Position numbers and translations under genes: made by a program | The notes under the pieces: generated by a model | Databases searched by the model: none | Told to the model about the DNA's origin: nothing | Seen by the model: only the letters and a program-made list of their open reading frames with translations | In this document: in pieces, positions 1-12,148 of the stretch | Layout of the letters: each line of letters opens with the position of its first letter | Numbering within the stretch: position 1 is the stretch's first letter | Source: Prostheceraeus crozeri | Taxonomy: Eukaryota; Platyhelminthes; Polycladida; Euryleptidae | Direction: 5' to 3' | Assembly (NCBI GenBank): GCA_907163375.1 | Contig: CAJQUW010007993.1 | Span: 62,001-126,000 of the forward strand | Length of the DNA: 64,000 nt

Positions 1-320
1 TGAAAGCTATTTCATTTAGCTTCATTTACTTGCATTTATTTTCATTGACATTTACGCATCAGGCGCGGTAGTTGGACTCAAAATAGTCGGTAATTTCAAA
101 TATTTTAATTCTGATTCAAGTTTGGGTTGAAAGCAGTCGAGTTACATCTTATCGCCATCGCACTTCTGTATAAGACCCATGGAAGACTTCGATTAATGAG
201 ACATGAATGAACCAGTGAAATAATACAATCTAGAAATTCTCTCAAGTAATCAAAATTCGCCTATTCCGCATTGAATGACCATTTTTACTGTTATTGAATC
301 TTTCATTATTATCTTTTTAG
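1..320. other. FIG4 intron sequence, no feature seen
   Basis: AT-rich sequence upstream of the first visible FIG4 exon. It ends in a pyrimidine-rich stretch and the acceptor AG at 319-320. I see no other exon, so the gene's 5' exons must lie outside the window. Confidence 0.5.
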
Positions 321-488
321 GTGGAGGACACTGCAATGATTTACATTCCAAGAAATGCTCCGGATCGATCGAGAAATGCTGAGGAAACTCGCTACATGAA
401 ATTATTCCAGAGTGTTGACTTGTCTAGTAATTTTTACTTCAGTTACACTTATGATTTGAGTAACACGATGCAATACAATCTGTATAAG
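321..488 (+). CDS. FIG4: FIG4 exon (first in window), Sac-domain N-terminal part
   Basis: This is an internal exon of the polyphosphoinositide phosphatase FIG4/SAC3. The family removes the 5-phosphate of PI(3,5)P2 on endosomal and lysosomal membranes in a complex with PIKfyve and VAC14. The 56 codons begin [11 protein letters not shown] and contain [16 protein letters not shown], a signature of the Sac N-terminal lobe that I recognise from animal FIG4. The boundaries are the acceptor AG at 319-320 and the donor AAG|GTACGT at 488/489. The exon starts and ends in phase 0. The preceding residues (roughly 150 by family length) are not in the window. No frameshift or stop interrupts it. Confidence 0.93.
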
Positions 489-547
489 GTACGTGTGCAT
501 TGTCAAGGGTTGAAGGTTTGACTAACATGGCATTTTCCATTTTACAG

Positions 548-821
548 ACATGTCCGAAGAATATTGGCCCACTGGTCAGCTCTAGGGACGTCTGGTGCGT
601 GGAGCAACCGCTTAGAGATCGTTTTGTGTGGAACTCTTTCCTCATGATGCCTGCTAACGATGAAGCGTTGCAGAGAGAATGGATTTTGCCTTTAATTCAC
701 GGATTTATCGATCAAACACAGATTTTCATTTATGGACAAGCTTACCGAGTCGCTCTCATTGCCAGACGATCAAAGATGTATGCAGGAACTCGCTTTTTAA
801 AGCGTGGATGCAATCGTTTCG
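548..821 (+). CDS. FIG4: FIG4 exon, Sac domain (YAGTRFLKRG motif)
   Basis: The exon encodes TCPKNIGPLV through KRGCNRFG (91 codons plus one base). It carries the conserved Sac-family strings VWNSFLM, PLIHGFI and YAGTRFLKRG; the last is a hallmark of Sac phosphatases. The intron before it is only 59 bp (489-547) and ends TTTTACAG. The donor is G|GTGATATT, a weaker site than the others in the gene, and leaves phase 1. The split glycine is completed by the next exon at 3325. The 2.5-kb intron after it contains a MULE-like insertion. Confidence 0.93.
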
Positions 822-1120
822 GTGATATTAGATGATTTGTCTGCATTTGTTTGTCAGTTTGTGGTGCATGCTCCCTTTGCTGTCTTACTGAACTTGGGAA
901 GTGTAGGGCTTGAACGACGCATTGACTTTAGAATGCGTCAATCTATACAATTCTTGTTGCTCATTTCGTGAATGAATTTATTGATAGAAGATTAGCATCA
1001 TGCCAAAGGTAGCTTCTAATCCTATTTATATACTGTTAAGTGAAAACATTTTTAAAAGGGCTTTGAAGGAAGAGATAGGACCGGCGTTTCCACACTTTGC
1101 TGGCGTCAACTTGGAGGACG

Positions 1121-1238
1121 TCATGCATTTGCGCCACATATTTCAGTTATGTAATGGAGATGCAATGCTTTTGCGCCACAGATATGCTTGCCTAGTAATG
1201 CATTTGCGCCGAAACAAATCATGTATTTGCGCCAGTTT
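1121..1238 (+). repeat. Left subterminal TTTGCGCCA array of the MULE-like element
   Basis: Four copies of a word close to ATGCATTTGCGCCAC occur at about 1123, 1162, 1199 and 1223. Spacers are about 24-39 bp. The same word occurs in reverse orientation at the other end of the element. Subterminal arrays of this kind often bind the transposase, but that role is inference here. Confidence 0.7.
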
Positions 1239-1459
1239 CTTATCAGATGTTTTGTTAATATTGTATATCTGATAGTTGTATGACCAATTGGGATATGACA
1301 CATTTGTGAAGCCATTTGAGCGATTGACAATGCATTGATACTTAGAGGGAATAGATGTCTAATTGAAACGTCATCCTAATTGAAAAGTGATGCAATTATA
1401 CAAACAAGAGCAAATATCTTGCAACATAATACAGCAGCTGTCAAATTTGAGAAAGTCAA

Positions 1460-2020
1460 TTGGGTTTTTTCAAGCCCTTAAAGAGAAAGATTCTCAAAAT
1501 CTTTTCATTGCGAAGAACGATTATGGAAGTGAACACATCAGAGAATTATTTTATCCACGAAAATTACAAGTTTCGAGTGGGAAGTACATCTAAAGCTGGT
1601 ACTACCCGATGGAGATGCTGTAAGAAGAATTGCTCAGCAACACTATACACCATACATCGCGAAGTGATAAACTTTATTGGTCCACATTCCCATGAGCAAC
1701 CAAATGTGCAGGCCGATGTTCTGAGACGTGCATGCAAGAGAAAATCACTGGACGATATTACTTGCAAACCGAGCAAAATTATAAAGAGTGAACATTTTAA
1801 AAGTGGCGAAATTCAAATTGAAGATGATTACAAATTAGATGCCGGTGATTACAAACGCATCCGCGAAGCTCTATATCGTGAACGACGAAAGAGATATCCC
1901 GTTCTTCCAAAATCTGGGAAAAGTGTCATAAAAATAATGCCACGAAAGACAAACAAAATCGGACAATGGGCCTCATTTCTCGTCGTAATGCCGGTGAGAT
2001 CAAAACATTTACCTTTGTGA
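1460..2020 (+). CDS. FLYWCH-type zinc-finger protein carried by the MULE-like element
   Basis: The 186-codon ORF lies inside the 1116-2513 element. Residues about 30-80 match a FLYWCH zinc finger: an aromatic start (NYFIHENYKFRVG), then TTRWRCCKKNCSATLYT with the paired cysteines, then GPHSHEQP with the HxH pair. FLYWCH/GCM-like fingers precede the DDE transposase in many animal MULEs. Here the ORF ends after a basic tail without a DDE core. The start is uncertain: the methionine at 1523 sits just before the domain and is as plausible as 1460. Its role is unknown; it may be a truncated transposase or a DNA-binding accessory protein. Confidence 0.6.
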   Translation: MGFFKPLKRKILKIFSLRRTIMEVNTSENYFIHENYKFRVGSTSKAGTTRWRCCKKNCSATLYTIHREVINFIGPHSHEQPNVQADVLRRACKRKSLDDITCKPSKIIKSEHFKSGEIQIEDDYKLDAGDYKRIREALYRERRKRYPVLPKSGKSVIKIMPRKTNKIGQWASFLVVMPVRSKHLPL

Positions 2021-2402
2021 AGTTGTTAAGTTATACACACCGAGTTTAGACAGCCCTCCTACAAGGATCAATTTTATTAATCGTGTAATATACTGTATGG
2101 CACGTGTAATATATATTGTGTATTGATTACAATGAATATATTTTTCATTTCGTTGTTACACTCATAATGCGAATGCGGGATAATGGGCCTAATTCATTTG
2201 ATTTAATAGTGAATTTGCTAAATTATTCCTATTCTTCATACCGGTACATTTATTATTGGTAGCCAAATAGAATAAAGTTGCTTTTTAGTTACAAAAGATA
2301 GTAGATAATCTTAAGTAATGCGAACGATTTTCTGTGGCTAAATCCTTATCACATTTGCTGATCAAATTACCGGATAACAGATAACACTAGATTTATCAGA
2401 TA

Positions 2403-2506
2403 ACACATTTGGCGCAAATGCATTATTTTTTGGCGCAAATGCATTGCATCCAAATTACGTAACTGGTAAATGTGGCGCAAATGCATTGCCAAGTGGCGCA
2501 AATGCA
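2403..2506 (-). repeat. Right subterminal TTTGCGCCA array of the MULE-like element
   Basis: Four copies of TGGCGCAAATGCA occur (about 2409, 2432, 2472 and 2493), mirroring the left array. Confidence 0.7.
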
Positions 2507-2522
2507 AAACTCCCAACTTGGA

Positions 2523-3324
2523 TCTTCTGCCGAAGGAATAGGTGCCGCGCCCGGTCGTTTATACATACATGCAAGCGTTTCGAGGCGGAAGTCAATTCTA
2601 TCGTTGCTCGAAAAATGTCCCAACTCGCTTAGAAGCGGAATGATGTGATCGCACCCACCAAATGACTCCGTACACTAGACAAGCAGCTGCATGGATGACT
2701 CTTTGGAGGATGGAAGACCAGCGTAGATAGAGATGCAGTACTCAAGCTTGCTCGAGGTTTGGTCACGGATTGAGATCACGAGATGATCGAATTAGAGACC
2801 GTCTATATGTCGAAGCATGGCAATCCAGGAACTCATAATCTTACACACGTTGGCGTGTATAGACAAAAGGGAGTTGACGGTCACTCCGAAGTAATGAAGA
2901 AGGCTTTTTGGTGGGAATGGGAATTCCATGAGAAATGGGGAGGGAACGATACAGCGTGTTCAGATTCATTTTCACGTGGAAGAGCATGGGAAAAATATTC
3001 GACATCAAAATTTAATTTCTCATTACTTCTGTGTTCTTTATAAAGCGTAACTTTCCATACAATGCTAAGGGAAAATGGTCAGTAAGATTTCTAAGATGGA
3101 AAAACTAAAAGGTTGGAAAAACATTCGCTTAATGGCGTGGGACAGGAATTTCAACAGAGGACGGGACGAAAAATTTCGACCCACCAACATGCCTGTTATT
3201 AATGATTGGCTCGGCATTGAGGATGATTTGATGAGCAGTGATAAAACTAGCCATAGAATAAGAGCAACAACTCAGTATTAGTTTATTCCCCAATGTGAAT
3301 TTTGAGAATTTTATTATATTTCAG
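2523..3324. other. FIG4 intron, no identifiable gene
   Basis: Short open frames occur at about 2783-3043 and 3075-3281 (+), but neither resembles a family I know and neither has supporting splice or homology signals. The stretch ends at the acceptor TATTTCAG (3317-3324). Confidence 0.4.
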
Positions 3325-3491
3325 GTGATGTTGCAAATGAGGTGGAAACGGAACAAATCGTACATGAAGCAATGACACTTCCCTTTCAAAAGTGTCCTGT
3401 AACCAGTTATGTTCAAATGCGAGGATCCATTCCTGTTTTCTGGGGACAAGATCTTCAAAAGGTTGTGAAGAAACCTGATATAATCGTTATG
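3325..3491 (+). CDS. FIG4: FIG4 exon, [12 protein letters not shown] segment
   Basis: This 167-nt exon completes the glycine split at 821. It encodes [17 protein letters not shown] and continues through [13 protein letters not shown] to [18 protein letters not shown] is nearly invariant in FIG4. RGSIPVFW corresponds to the Sac motif RGSxPxxW near the membrane-facing lobe. It is bounded by TTTCAG|GTGAT and ATG|GTAAGA and ends in phase 0. The following 4.6-kb intron holds a piggyBac relic and an antisense histone H3 fragment. Confidence 0.94.
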
Positions 3492-3628
3492 GTAAGAGTT
3501 CATGATTTCATTTGGGTCGACATTGCTCGGGGGATTGAGGCTGCGCTGCAGCAGTAGAGTCGTTCAGAAAATCAATGTCAACAAAGGTCTGTCATGGTAT
3601 ATTGAATATCTAAGGAGAATGACAAGTA

Positions 3629-4875
3629 TTAACCCTTTGCGCCCGTCTCATAATTTGGATTATTTGATCAGTTCCAGCATATCTACAAGAAGATCACACC
3701 TCAAAAACTGAAAAGTTGATTTATGCTCTCAAAGTCTCACTCATATGCAGACAAAATCTGACTTTCTAATTTAACCTACATGATCGTTTGTATTACATAC
3801 ATTATTAGAATGACTGTTTGTTCGCATATTATCCTGATGCCACCCCTCAAAGTAAGAAGTTAAACGAGCACGGTAGAGTAGAGTCTTCTATCGTCATTCT
3901 TTTGCACCATACCTTGTTTGCCTGGCTGCAACTTGATTGCGTTTTTAGATATTACTTGCAACGGAGTGATGGGCGAAGGAGGCCGAGTAGGAGTAGCAGG
4001 CATCTCCTCCAAAAGATGCAGAGAAGGCACTAAATATAGTCTAGCTATCTGACGAAACTCAACGATTTACTTGAATGGCTCCACGAAGACAGTGTGATTG
4101 AATACAAATGCATTCAATTAAAACTACTCGTACTTGACGAGTTAACGGCCGCAAACCGACACCAAGCAGATTGCTTCTGGTCAATAGAAGGACAGCAATC
4201 TTTTCTGAAGACGACACATCTTGAATCTGAAGAATATCTTTGTCCATACTAGCTGGCTGAGATTTCTCTCGATCCACATCGAAAGTGTTGCCGTCGTTCA
4301 GAGAGAAGCCTTTGATTCCAAATCGAGCGCTCTGTTTTTGGAACATACTGCTTCAAAAAGAAGCCCCTTTCCTCTTGAGGTAAAAGGAACTCAATCGATA
4401 AATACACGAAGTCCGATCTTGCACACTTCCTGCACTTTCCAGTGCAAGAGGTCAAGTAGACCTACTGGCAACATTTCATTCATCCTTGAAGGATCACCAC
4501 TGGACATTGCTATCAATGAATGACACAAGCTGATAAGTGAATATTTTTGTTGACAATGCGGCGTCGATCATGTACAAACCTTTTTCAAGATCGTTTGCCA
4601 TTTAACAGCTGACGAGTGCGGATGGAATATTCGGTACAATATGTCTGTGACGTCATAGAGCTTTTACACTTCAATGGCTCACTCAGCTGACGGTTCTTTG
4701 TCTTCCCCAATCAGTCAGTGCCGGATACATGGTGCTGGCGACATTGGTTGGCGCATTAAATTTTTCAACTAGAGTCATTCCGGCTGAATGCAGTTGTCAG
4801 ATTTGTGATATGCTCACACACCGGAAATTTTGATAGATGCTTGTGTGGGCAGCGCCGTCGAGCGCAAGGGGTTAA
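3629..4875 (-). mobile_element. Decayed piggyBac-family element flanked by TTAA
   Basis: TTAA occurs at 3629-3632 and 4872-4875, bounding a 1239-bp element (3633-4871). The ends match as imperfect inverted repeats: CCCTTTGCGCCCGTC on the left, and CCCCTTGCGCTCGACG read inward from the right. A related sequence without the insertion lies nearby: the left flank resembles about 5066-5118 and the right flank about 5119-5132. That supports an authentic TTAA insertion. The interior encodes only fragments of transposase on the minus strand. Confidence 0.72.
4059..4455 (-). pseudogene. piggyBac transposase fragment
   Basis: Two overlapping minus-strand frames carry broken pieces of a piggyBac DDE transposase. 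One reads YLSIEFLLPQEERGFFLKQYVPK, as around the first catalytic Asp of family members, but with Glu in place of that Asp. The other reads SARFGIKGFSLNDGNTF and then SSSEKIAVLLL, matching the segment between the first and second catalytic Asp in the intact transposase at 54293-56011. Frames shift between the pieces and the second and third catalytic Asp regions are missing, so this is a dead copy. Confidence 0.65.
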
Positions 4876-4902
4876 GTCAATGAGAGACACCAACACCCTT
4901 GA

Positions 4903-5486
4903 TTCCCCGACCACACTTGTTTGACACAGAAATAGACTCGAGGCCGCGGTAGAGACGATTTCATAAATTCTTCACTAGGCCACGCTGGCTGTATAAAAGG
5001 AATGCGAGTGAAGGCAGAAGTCTCCAGGTGATATCGACAGCTTATTGTCCAATTAATAATATGACTGTCGCAAGGTCTGCAAGGTATATTAAAAATCTAA
5101 AGAGAATGACAACCACTAAGTCAATAAAAGACGTAGCCGAATGATATGCTGATTTGTTGTCTTGTTACAAAATGAGCGCTGGTATCATTCTTTCAATAAT
5201 AGTATCGTGGAACATCAAGGTGAAAGTCATCTCTGTATTCATTGGAGTGCCCAGACTCAGAATCTTACAAAATATTTAGGAGAAGCACCCGGACCTCATC
5301 ATGTACCTGTTACAGAAGGCTGCTCTGTTAGGCAGCGCAAATGTGCAACCTCAAATGCACTCTCGATCTCCCTAGCCTGGGCTGTAAGCCGATTATAAAG
5401 GTGGTGTAATTCCCCGACCGCACTTGTTTGACCCAGAAATAGACTCGAGGCCGCGGTAGAGACGATTTCATATCATAGCAATTGAT
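4903..5486 (+). repeat. Pair of ~75-bp direct repeats
   Basis: 4903-4975 and 5409-5480 are nearly identical. They share CCCCGACC, CACTTGTTTGAC, AGAAATAGACTCGAGGCC and GCGGTAGAGACGATTTCAT, and lie about 505 bp apart. Together with the flank similarity at 3585-3628 versus 5072-5118, this suggests local duplication within the intron. A TATAAAAG string at 4991 lies between the copies; I see no transcript for it. Confidence 0.6.
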
Positions 5487-7181
5487 CTTTCTATTACTAT
5501 CACTTGCCATCATTAGATATGCCTTCAGCGGCCGAAAAGTCCGAGTTTGTGGAACCCTGAAGTAGAACTATTAATGATATCTTGATCGACGATGTATTCA
5601 TCTGTCATTGTATGAACACTGTTCGGGTATGTGAGAATTCGTTTCCTTTTATGCGGCTCATCCAGACGATCGACGTGTGCTGCTTAGTAGTGTTTGTATT
5701 TCTACATTTGTGCTTGTCCCGAAAGACGCGATTGAAACAAATTCACTGACACAGAAGAATGATGAACATTGGGTAGGAATTCCAAATATACCAACAATTC
5801 GATGATTGAAGAAGAATTTTCAGTGCAGTGATGGCAACCACAAGATTCCAATTTAAGAAAGAGACATCGGCTTCGTGACGTAGCTAGCACAACGAAATCA
5901 TTGACAGGAATGTCTACCAAGTTGTTTAAAAGCTTTAACACGAATGCTAAGTCTGAACTATTCATCTGCTTTCCAGAAAATACAAAGCAAGGACTTTAGA
6001 ACAAGATGAATAACTGCAGTACATGTACTTGCTTCGTGTAATATTTTTGTTCATGCTCCGTGTCTGTTTTTTATGTCTATGATCAGGAAAAGGCATAATA
6101 CTTCCGTGAAATATTCAAGCATTCAAGACCATCGTCACAAGAATGCAAGTATCATTGATGGCTAGACACTTTAAAGCAGGGTAGGGCCTTTAATGCGATG
6201 CCCTGACAATGCAGCGAGGACTTATAGTCATGGCAGGACGCTATAACGACTTCACCTGCAATATTTGTTTTGTGAATATGTCACACATTCAAATTATATG
6301 CTGGTTGCCTTCCTAACGAGATTACCTTGCATTTGTGATCTCTATTGCCCATAGACCAACAATCGCATGCACTCATTAAAGATAGGAAAGCGGCAATAAA
6401 AATCTTGAAAATTAATGTGGCATACTTCGATCTGCTGCACAAACTTCGCAAGTTTGTATGTTAATATCACTTCCATCATAAAGAGCTTCATCATCGATTG
6501 AACGGTATTAGTGAATGCTTTATTCAACTTTTTTGAAACTTTCTTCAACTTGTTTCAACCAATTAAGACAGCTAAAATACCGAGTCATTTTCCCTGATTT
6601 TCTAATAAATGTATGCCATTTCATTTGTCAATGATAAAGACAAAGACCTAGATAATCACTATCCCAAATGTAGTACCAAGATATCAAAATTCCTGTTGAA
6701 TTGAGAATGCACAGCTTTTGAAAATGTCACTTTCCAAGTGGCAATTTCTTACTTCAACTTTGCATGTTTGAAAATACGAATCTAGAAATTCTAAATAAAA
6801 CGTTAGAGAATTATATGAATCAGTTGCATCATAATTAGAAAGTTCAAAAAGTGAACTTTTCAGTCGTAATACATGTAGAATTATTTCTAACCCAAAAGTT
6901 GAAACCACCAATCTCAGAATCCAATACTTTTGAAAATTGGATTTAGTATTGCCAAATTTCGGTAATTATTCTGAACGTGTCAAAAATTACTGGCGGAATT
7001 CGAAGGGAAATATCTCAAATCTCTTATGTTAAAAATGAGCTCAAAGAGCGTGTTCGGATAATTATTTTCTACAGTCGAGATCAATTTCACAGATCTGATA
7101 GTGACGGACCGACAACAGTTCTTGCAATAAATAATCTAGACTTCCTGTGTGTAATACATACTTTCACAATTAAATCTTTCA
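5487..7181. other. FIG4 intron, no identifiable gene
   Basis: AT-rich sequence on both strands with only short frames lacking family resemblance. Nothing is supported here. Confidence 0.4.
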
Positions 7182-8123
<942 letters not shown>

Positions 8124-8423
8124 AAAGAGGATCCATATTGTGGTGCTGCTGGTGTACATTTTAGCGATCTCTTGGAGCGCTATGGATCTCCCGTGATTCT
8201 CCTGAGTCTTGTAAAACAGAAGGAAAAACGTTTCCAAGAAGGTATTTTATCGGACAGGATTACACACGCGTTAGATTATCTCAATCAATTCATTCCCAAG
8301 GAGCACCACATCCGCTATCGAGCTTTCGATGTTGCACGGTGCCAGAAAGCAAAAAATGTCAGTGTTTTGAAGCTGTTGACGACGAAGACAAGAAAATGTG
8401 TCCTCAAAACAGGCTTCTTTCAG
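8124..8423 (+). CDS. FIG4: FIG4 exon, Sac domain before the catalytic loop
   Basis: Exactly 100 codons in phase 0. It starts KEDPYCGAAGVHFSDLLERYG and continues SPVILLSLVKQKEKR, LDYLNQFIPKEHHI and VLKTGFFQ. The order and motifs (YGSPVILLSLVKQ, YLNQFIPKEH) follow animal FIG4 between the RGSxPxxW segment and the catalytic loop. The donor is CAG|GTCAGT. In human FIG4 a stretch of about 30 residues separates KTGFF from the catalytic GILRTNC. No exon for that stretch was found in the following 16-kb intron, although this exon joins the next one in phase. Confidence 0.93.
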
Positions 8424-8949
8424 GTCAGTTGACACTTTTGTATCAAAACTTGGAAAGTTGTTGGAAGTTGAGCACAATACTAAAAAATATCCTAGAAAGT
8501 TGATTAGTCAAATTTTAGTTTTTCGGAAAATAAGTGATTAATTTGTGATCTAAAAGTTCGCGTGTGTTAGTCTGTGGAAACCTAGACTAGTCTATGCAAT
8601 TTCAAAATATGTCGACACGAGAACTTCTTCAAATCCACTAAGACGCTCAGTTATTTTCCGTCAGATAAATTATCATTATAATATTTTGTTGTAGATAAAA
8701 ATCGTTTTCACAGACAGTATATACTATCATTTAGACCAGAGTTTCTTGACACTTTCCTTTATATTCCCTAAAACCCAACGAAATATTCGATATTCATCAA
8801 ATTTTATTGATAATAACGCTCAAATACATGCATCTCGTAACCATAACAAAAGAAAAAATTCAACGAGACACTTTTTTGTTCAACTCTTTGTTCTCAACTA
8901 GCTCATTAATCGATTTATTTTGAAATAAAAACAAGCAAAAAATGCAAAA

Positions 8950-9460
8950 TTATACAACTTGATGAGATTTCTGCATTTGTTTTGCCTTGACGAGTGCCTC
9001 AATGTTCAGTTCCACTTTTGAAATGGCGCAGCGCAAATCAGATTGAAGTTCAATCAGGCGGTTTCGCGATTTCCTTTTGATCTCAACCATGCTGGAGAAT
9101 GCCCACTCGCACAGGTACGTGGAGGGAAATGCAACCACTAGTGTGAGTGCCGCCACAACAACGCGAGGATACAAACCATGCACAAACCCCAGAATGCGTC
9201 TGGGTTTTACTCCAGGCCGCGAAGCTGTTTTCCAATGTCTTCTGTTTCCTCGGGGAAGTTGTCAATGCGAGAGTTGAAGGGGTCCTTGGTTAACTGGATT
9301 ATTAGGTTGTCGCTTTTGATTGAAGTCCGGAAAATAGCGCTGAAACTCGTCCAGCAGCCTGTTGAGGTGGATGAGGGCTTTGTTCTTGAGAACGTTCAGT
9401 GGATGGAAACAAATGCACGAAATTCACCACTAGGCATTCCCCAGTGTTGGGGAATTCCAC
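8950..9460 (-). pseudogene. hAT transposase C-terminal relic
   Basis: The 3'-most minus frame (8950-9183) contains [20 protein letters not shown], followed by [12 protein letters not shown] and NIEALV. That is the hAT C-terminal dimerisation domain as found in ZBED/FAM200-like transposases. Further upstream on the same strand (about 9330-9410) a different frame reads LKNKALIHLNRLLDEFQRYF, matching the segment before the dimerisation domain. The two pieces are out of frame and the N-terminal BED finger and DDE residues are not visible. It is a degraded copy, unrelated in sequence to the non-autonomous hAT family at 44-54 kb. Confidence 0.65.
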
Positions 9461-10048
9461 ATAGGTTAGGAACCACTGATTTAGACGAAACGCGCCGAGA
9501 GCATTTGAAAATTGAATTCTAAATTGGTCACCATGGTACAGTGTCATGGGGATGGCGAGAAGTGAGTGCATCAGAATTGAAAGTCTCATACCGCTCGACT
9601 GAGGTTTGACAATGTCAGCACCGTCCAAGTCCCAAGTTGAGCAGTAGTGATGTTGAACTCAAGTGAAGTAAGAGTGAATCAGATAGAATCTTTGAATAGA
9701 ATTTTTGTAGCCAACCATTTGTCGCTGGTAAATGACTGTTTATCGTGAGAATTCCTTATGAGTCATATATCATTTTTCGGATAATTCATGACCACTTCCC
9801 TTGAACATGCTTAAATGTCGTCCAAAAATAGGCCAACTCCAAATTTTAGAAAAACATGTGCAATATTCAAAAGAAGTTTGAATTTCTGTTCAAGAGTGAT
9901 CCGCTTTTTATGAATCTGTAGTACTTAAAGAATTAAAACCAACTATCGGCAACTTCTTTTATGAGATTATTATATATTATATATGTAACATAATGAAAGT
10001 AATATCACAAGCAAGCGAATTGAAAATTGAGGCATTGCCTGGTGGCTT
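9461..10048. other. FIG4 intron, no identifiable gene
   Basis: AT-rich sequence without recognised coding or repeat structure. Confidence 0.35.
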
Positions 10049-10306
10049 TCATGATCGTTGCCAATCATCATAAATAATTACCTTCGATTTAACAAGCATC
10101 TTGAACTTGTCGATATTTTTCATTTTCCATATCAACCACTTTGTCGGCATTCCTCTTTCTCGTCTTCCCTCCTTTTCAAAGTTCCATGCTCTCTCAAGTG
10201 GATCGGTGTCATGTCTTCTCAGGATATGACCCATCCATCTTAAGCTACTCCTTTTCACCACCTCAACAGCGGTCTCCGTCAAACCCAGTGTTCTTTTTGT
10301 CAGCAA
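10049..10306 (-). pseudogene. LINE reverse transcriptase C-terminal tail
   Basis: The frame reads SSLRWMGHILRRHDTDPLER, then GRRERGMPTKWL and finally DDWQRS. This follows the common C-terminal pattern of L1/RTE-type LINE ORF2 proteins (LRWxGHVLRR, GxRxRGRPxxRW, DRxxWR). Only the last ~85 codons remain; no RT core or endonuclease is nearby. It is a 5'-truncated copy, the usual product of incomplete target-primed reverse transcription. Confidence 0.6.
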
Positions 10307-12148
10307 GTTTTATAAGTTGTTATATGTTTCAATATGGACTGATCGCAGATATCCAGGCAATATCACTGGAGGTCTACTATACCAAAAATCAGGTAGTCAA
10401 AAACAATTCTACTTTATCAAACTTTATCGAAGATGGATGTGCAAAGAAAGTAAAAAAGATGGTGTCGCAGCTTATTTATTTTGCAGTAATTTTCTTCTTT
10501 CATGCTTACTTTCTGAAGATTTCATGGAGAGGTTCTTTGCTACACAGTAAAAAAAATGAAAACTCTCACGAGAGAGTCATTTCCCTTACAACATAAAACA
10601 TTCCCTGAAATTACTTCATTTATCGATTCGTCAGTAAATCACTCGTTTTAGAAGTTTCACAAAAATACATCTCGATGCCTATCGAGCAGTCAAAATCTCA
10701 GAGAGCAGTATCTGGCTATTTTTCATTTCATCAAAAAATACACTAATATTTCAAAGAAATGCAATGAGAAATGACACGGATGAGGCAATCATCCGCTGTT
10801 GACTGCATTCTGATACTGTGTGACAATTCTATCTACAGCATTTAACAGTGGAAATGGAGCTTCAGAATCAGAAACAAGAAGGCGATTGTATTCTGTGTAT
10901 TACTTGTCGACACTACTTGCAACATAACCCGGAATACAATATAGAATACCTTTGCTGCTTGAATCAATAGGCCTATATGCATCGGACTCTTCATTTAATT
11001 TAGATATCATCATATTCGATACTTAATTTATGTCTTCGGCACGTGGAGGTGATTTAACATCGAGACATTCATGCATCTCGTCAAAAATTAAATTCCAGTA
11101 CTTCATTAAAGATACAGCTTTAATTCGTTTCTTATTCTGCAATATTTGATTGAGTGACTGCTCTACGACAAAATTCAACGTTACGATGTGTATCAGAGTC
11201 AGGATCAGATCCACACAAATATTCTTTCATTGTCGACACAACTATTTCAATAAACGATTCGGGATTGCAGTAATTCCAAATGAGTGACTTGAGGAATGCC
11301 TTCTGATTGACAATCTGAGAAAAGAGCGGTGTCTTGCCCGATGAAGAAATATATGAAAATTCGCTCTTCTCTATGATGGCTTCCATTCAGGCAACGTACA
11401 TCTCATCGTTGACAGCGATGGAACCAATAAGTTTTGATATCTTTTCTACGGCGAAAGCGTAAGTCAGAACCCTACCGGTATAGTGGATAAAAACCGACTA
11501 GGGATTTCAGTAGATGATCTTTGGAGCTTCATTATCAAGTCAGATGTTAACGAAGTACCGTCATCCTTCAGGAATGATTTAGGCAGTTCTTCGTAAGCGT
11601 GCATCACCGCTGTCCTGTGCTTCTCAGCTGTAGGTGGATTATCTCTACGATGCGCTTTATAGGAAGGTTTTTAGGAGAGTTGAGAACACTGATGGAACGG
11701 CACCGTATTTCAGTAGTCTTCGCTTTGGGTTCAGTCTTTCTCAGAATTTCGCGACATATTAGAGTCATTTTTCTGCTTTATAAAATCACCATCAACGAAA
11801 TGATTGGAGTGTAGCTGACTGTGAGGGAAAGCTGACTTCTTGATTTTTGCGACTCAATCAATTCCTTAAAATGCATGGATCTTTCGGAAATCGATGGAAA
11901 GCAATTACATTGTCAGTCGAATTCGATGAGGCAGAACCACTATCACAGCCCACTGCTACGCACTTGTTAACAATTTCTGCGATGTTTTACTGATTGTGCT
12001 TGTTATCAAGGCAATGTTTCTGACATTAAAAATTTCACAGCTGAATTTGTATATGGATTTCAATGGCTTGATTATCATAGCTTTTGACATTTCACTACTG
12101 TATAGCAATAGAAATTAACAATAAAATTAACTGATGAAACTCAATCCT
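10307..12148. other. FIG4 intron, no identifiable gene
   Basis: Several frames of 60-150 codons occur here, but none shows conserved motifs or splice-consistent homology. Confidence 0.35.

Larger units (their letters stand above)
1107..2522. mobile_element. MULE-like DNA transposon with 9-bp target duplication
   Basis: The element itself is 1116-2513 (1398 bp). CAACTTGGA flanks it on both sides (1107-1115 and 2514-2522), and a 9-bp duplication is typical of Mutator-like elements. The ends are GGACGTCATGCATTTGCGCC on the left and, read inward from the right, GGAGTTTTGCATTTGCGCC. Each end carries several copies of the subterminal word TGCATTTGCGCCA, in opposite orientation at the two ends. The only sizeable ORF encodes a FLYWCH-type zinc finger, and I see no MULE transposase core. 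The copy is therefore probably non-autonomous. It lies wholly within a FIG4 intron. Confidence 0.75.

Noticed and set aside
4987-5017. Core promoter with TATAAAAG
   Set aside because: A lone TATA-like string between two direct repeats, with no gene starting downstream.
10141-10596. 151-codon open frame (+)
   Set aside because: It overlaps the antisense LINE tail, has no recognisable domain and has biased composition.
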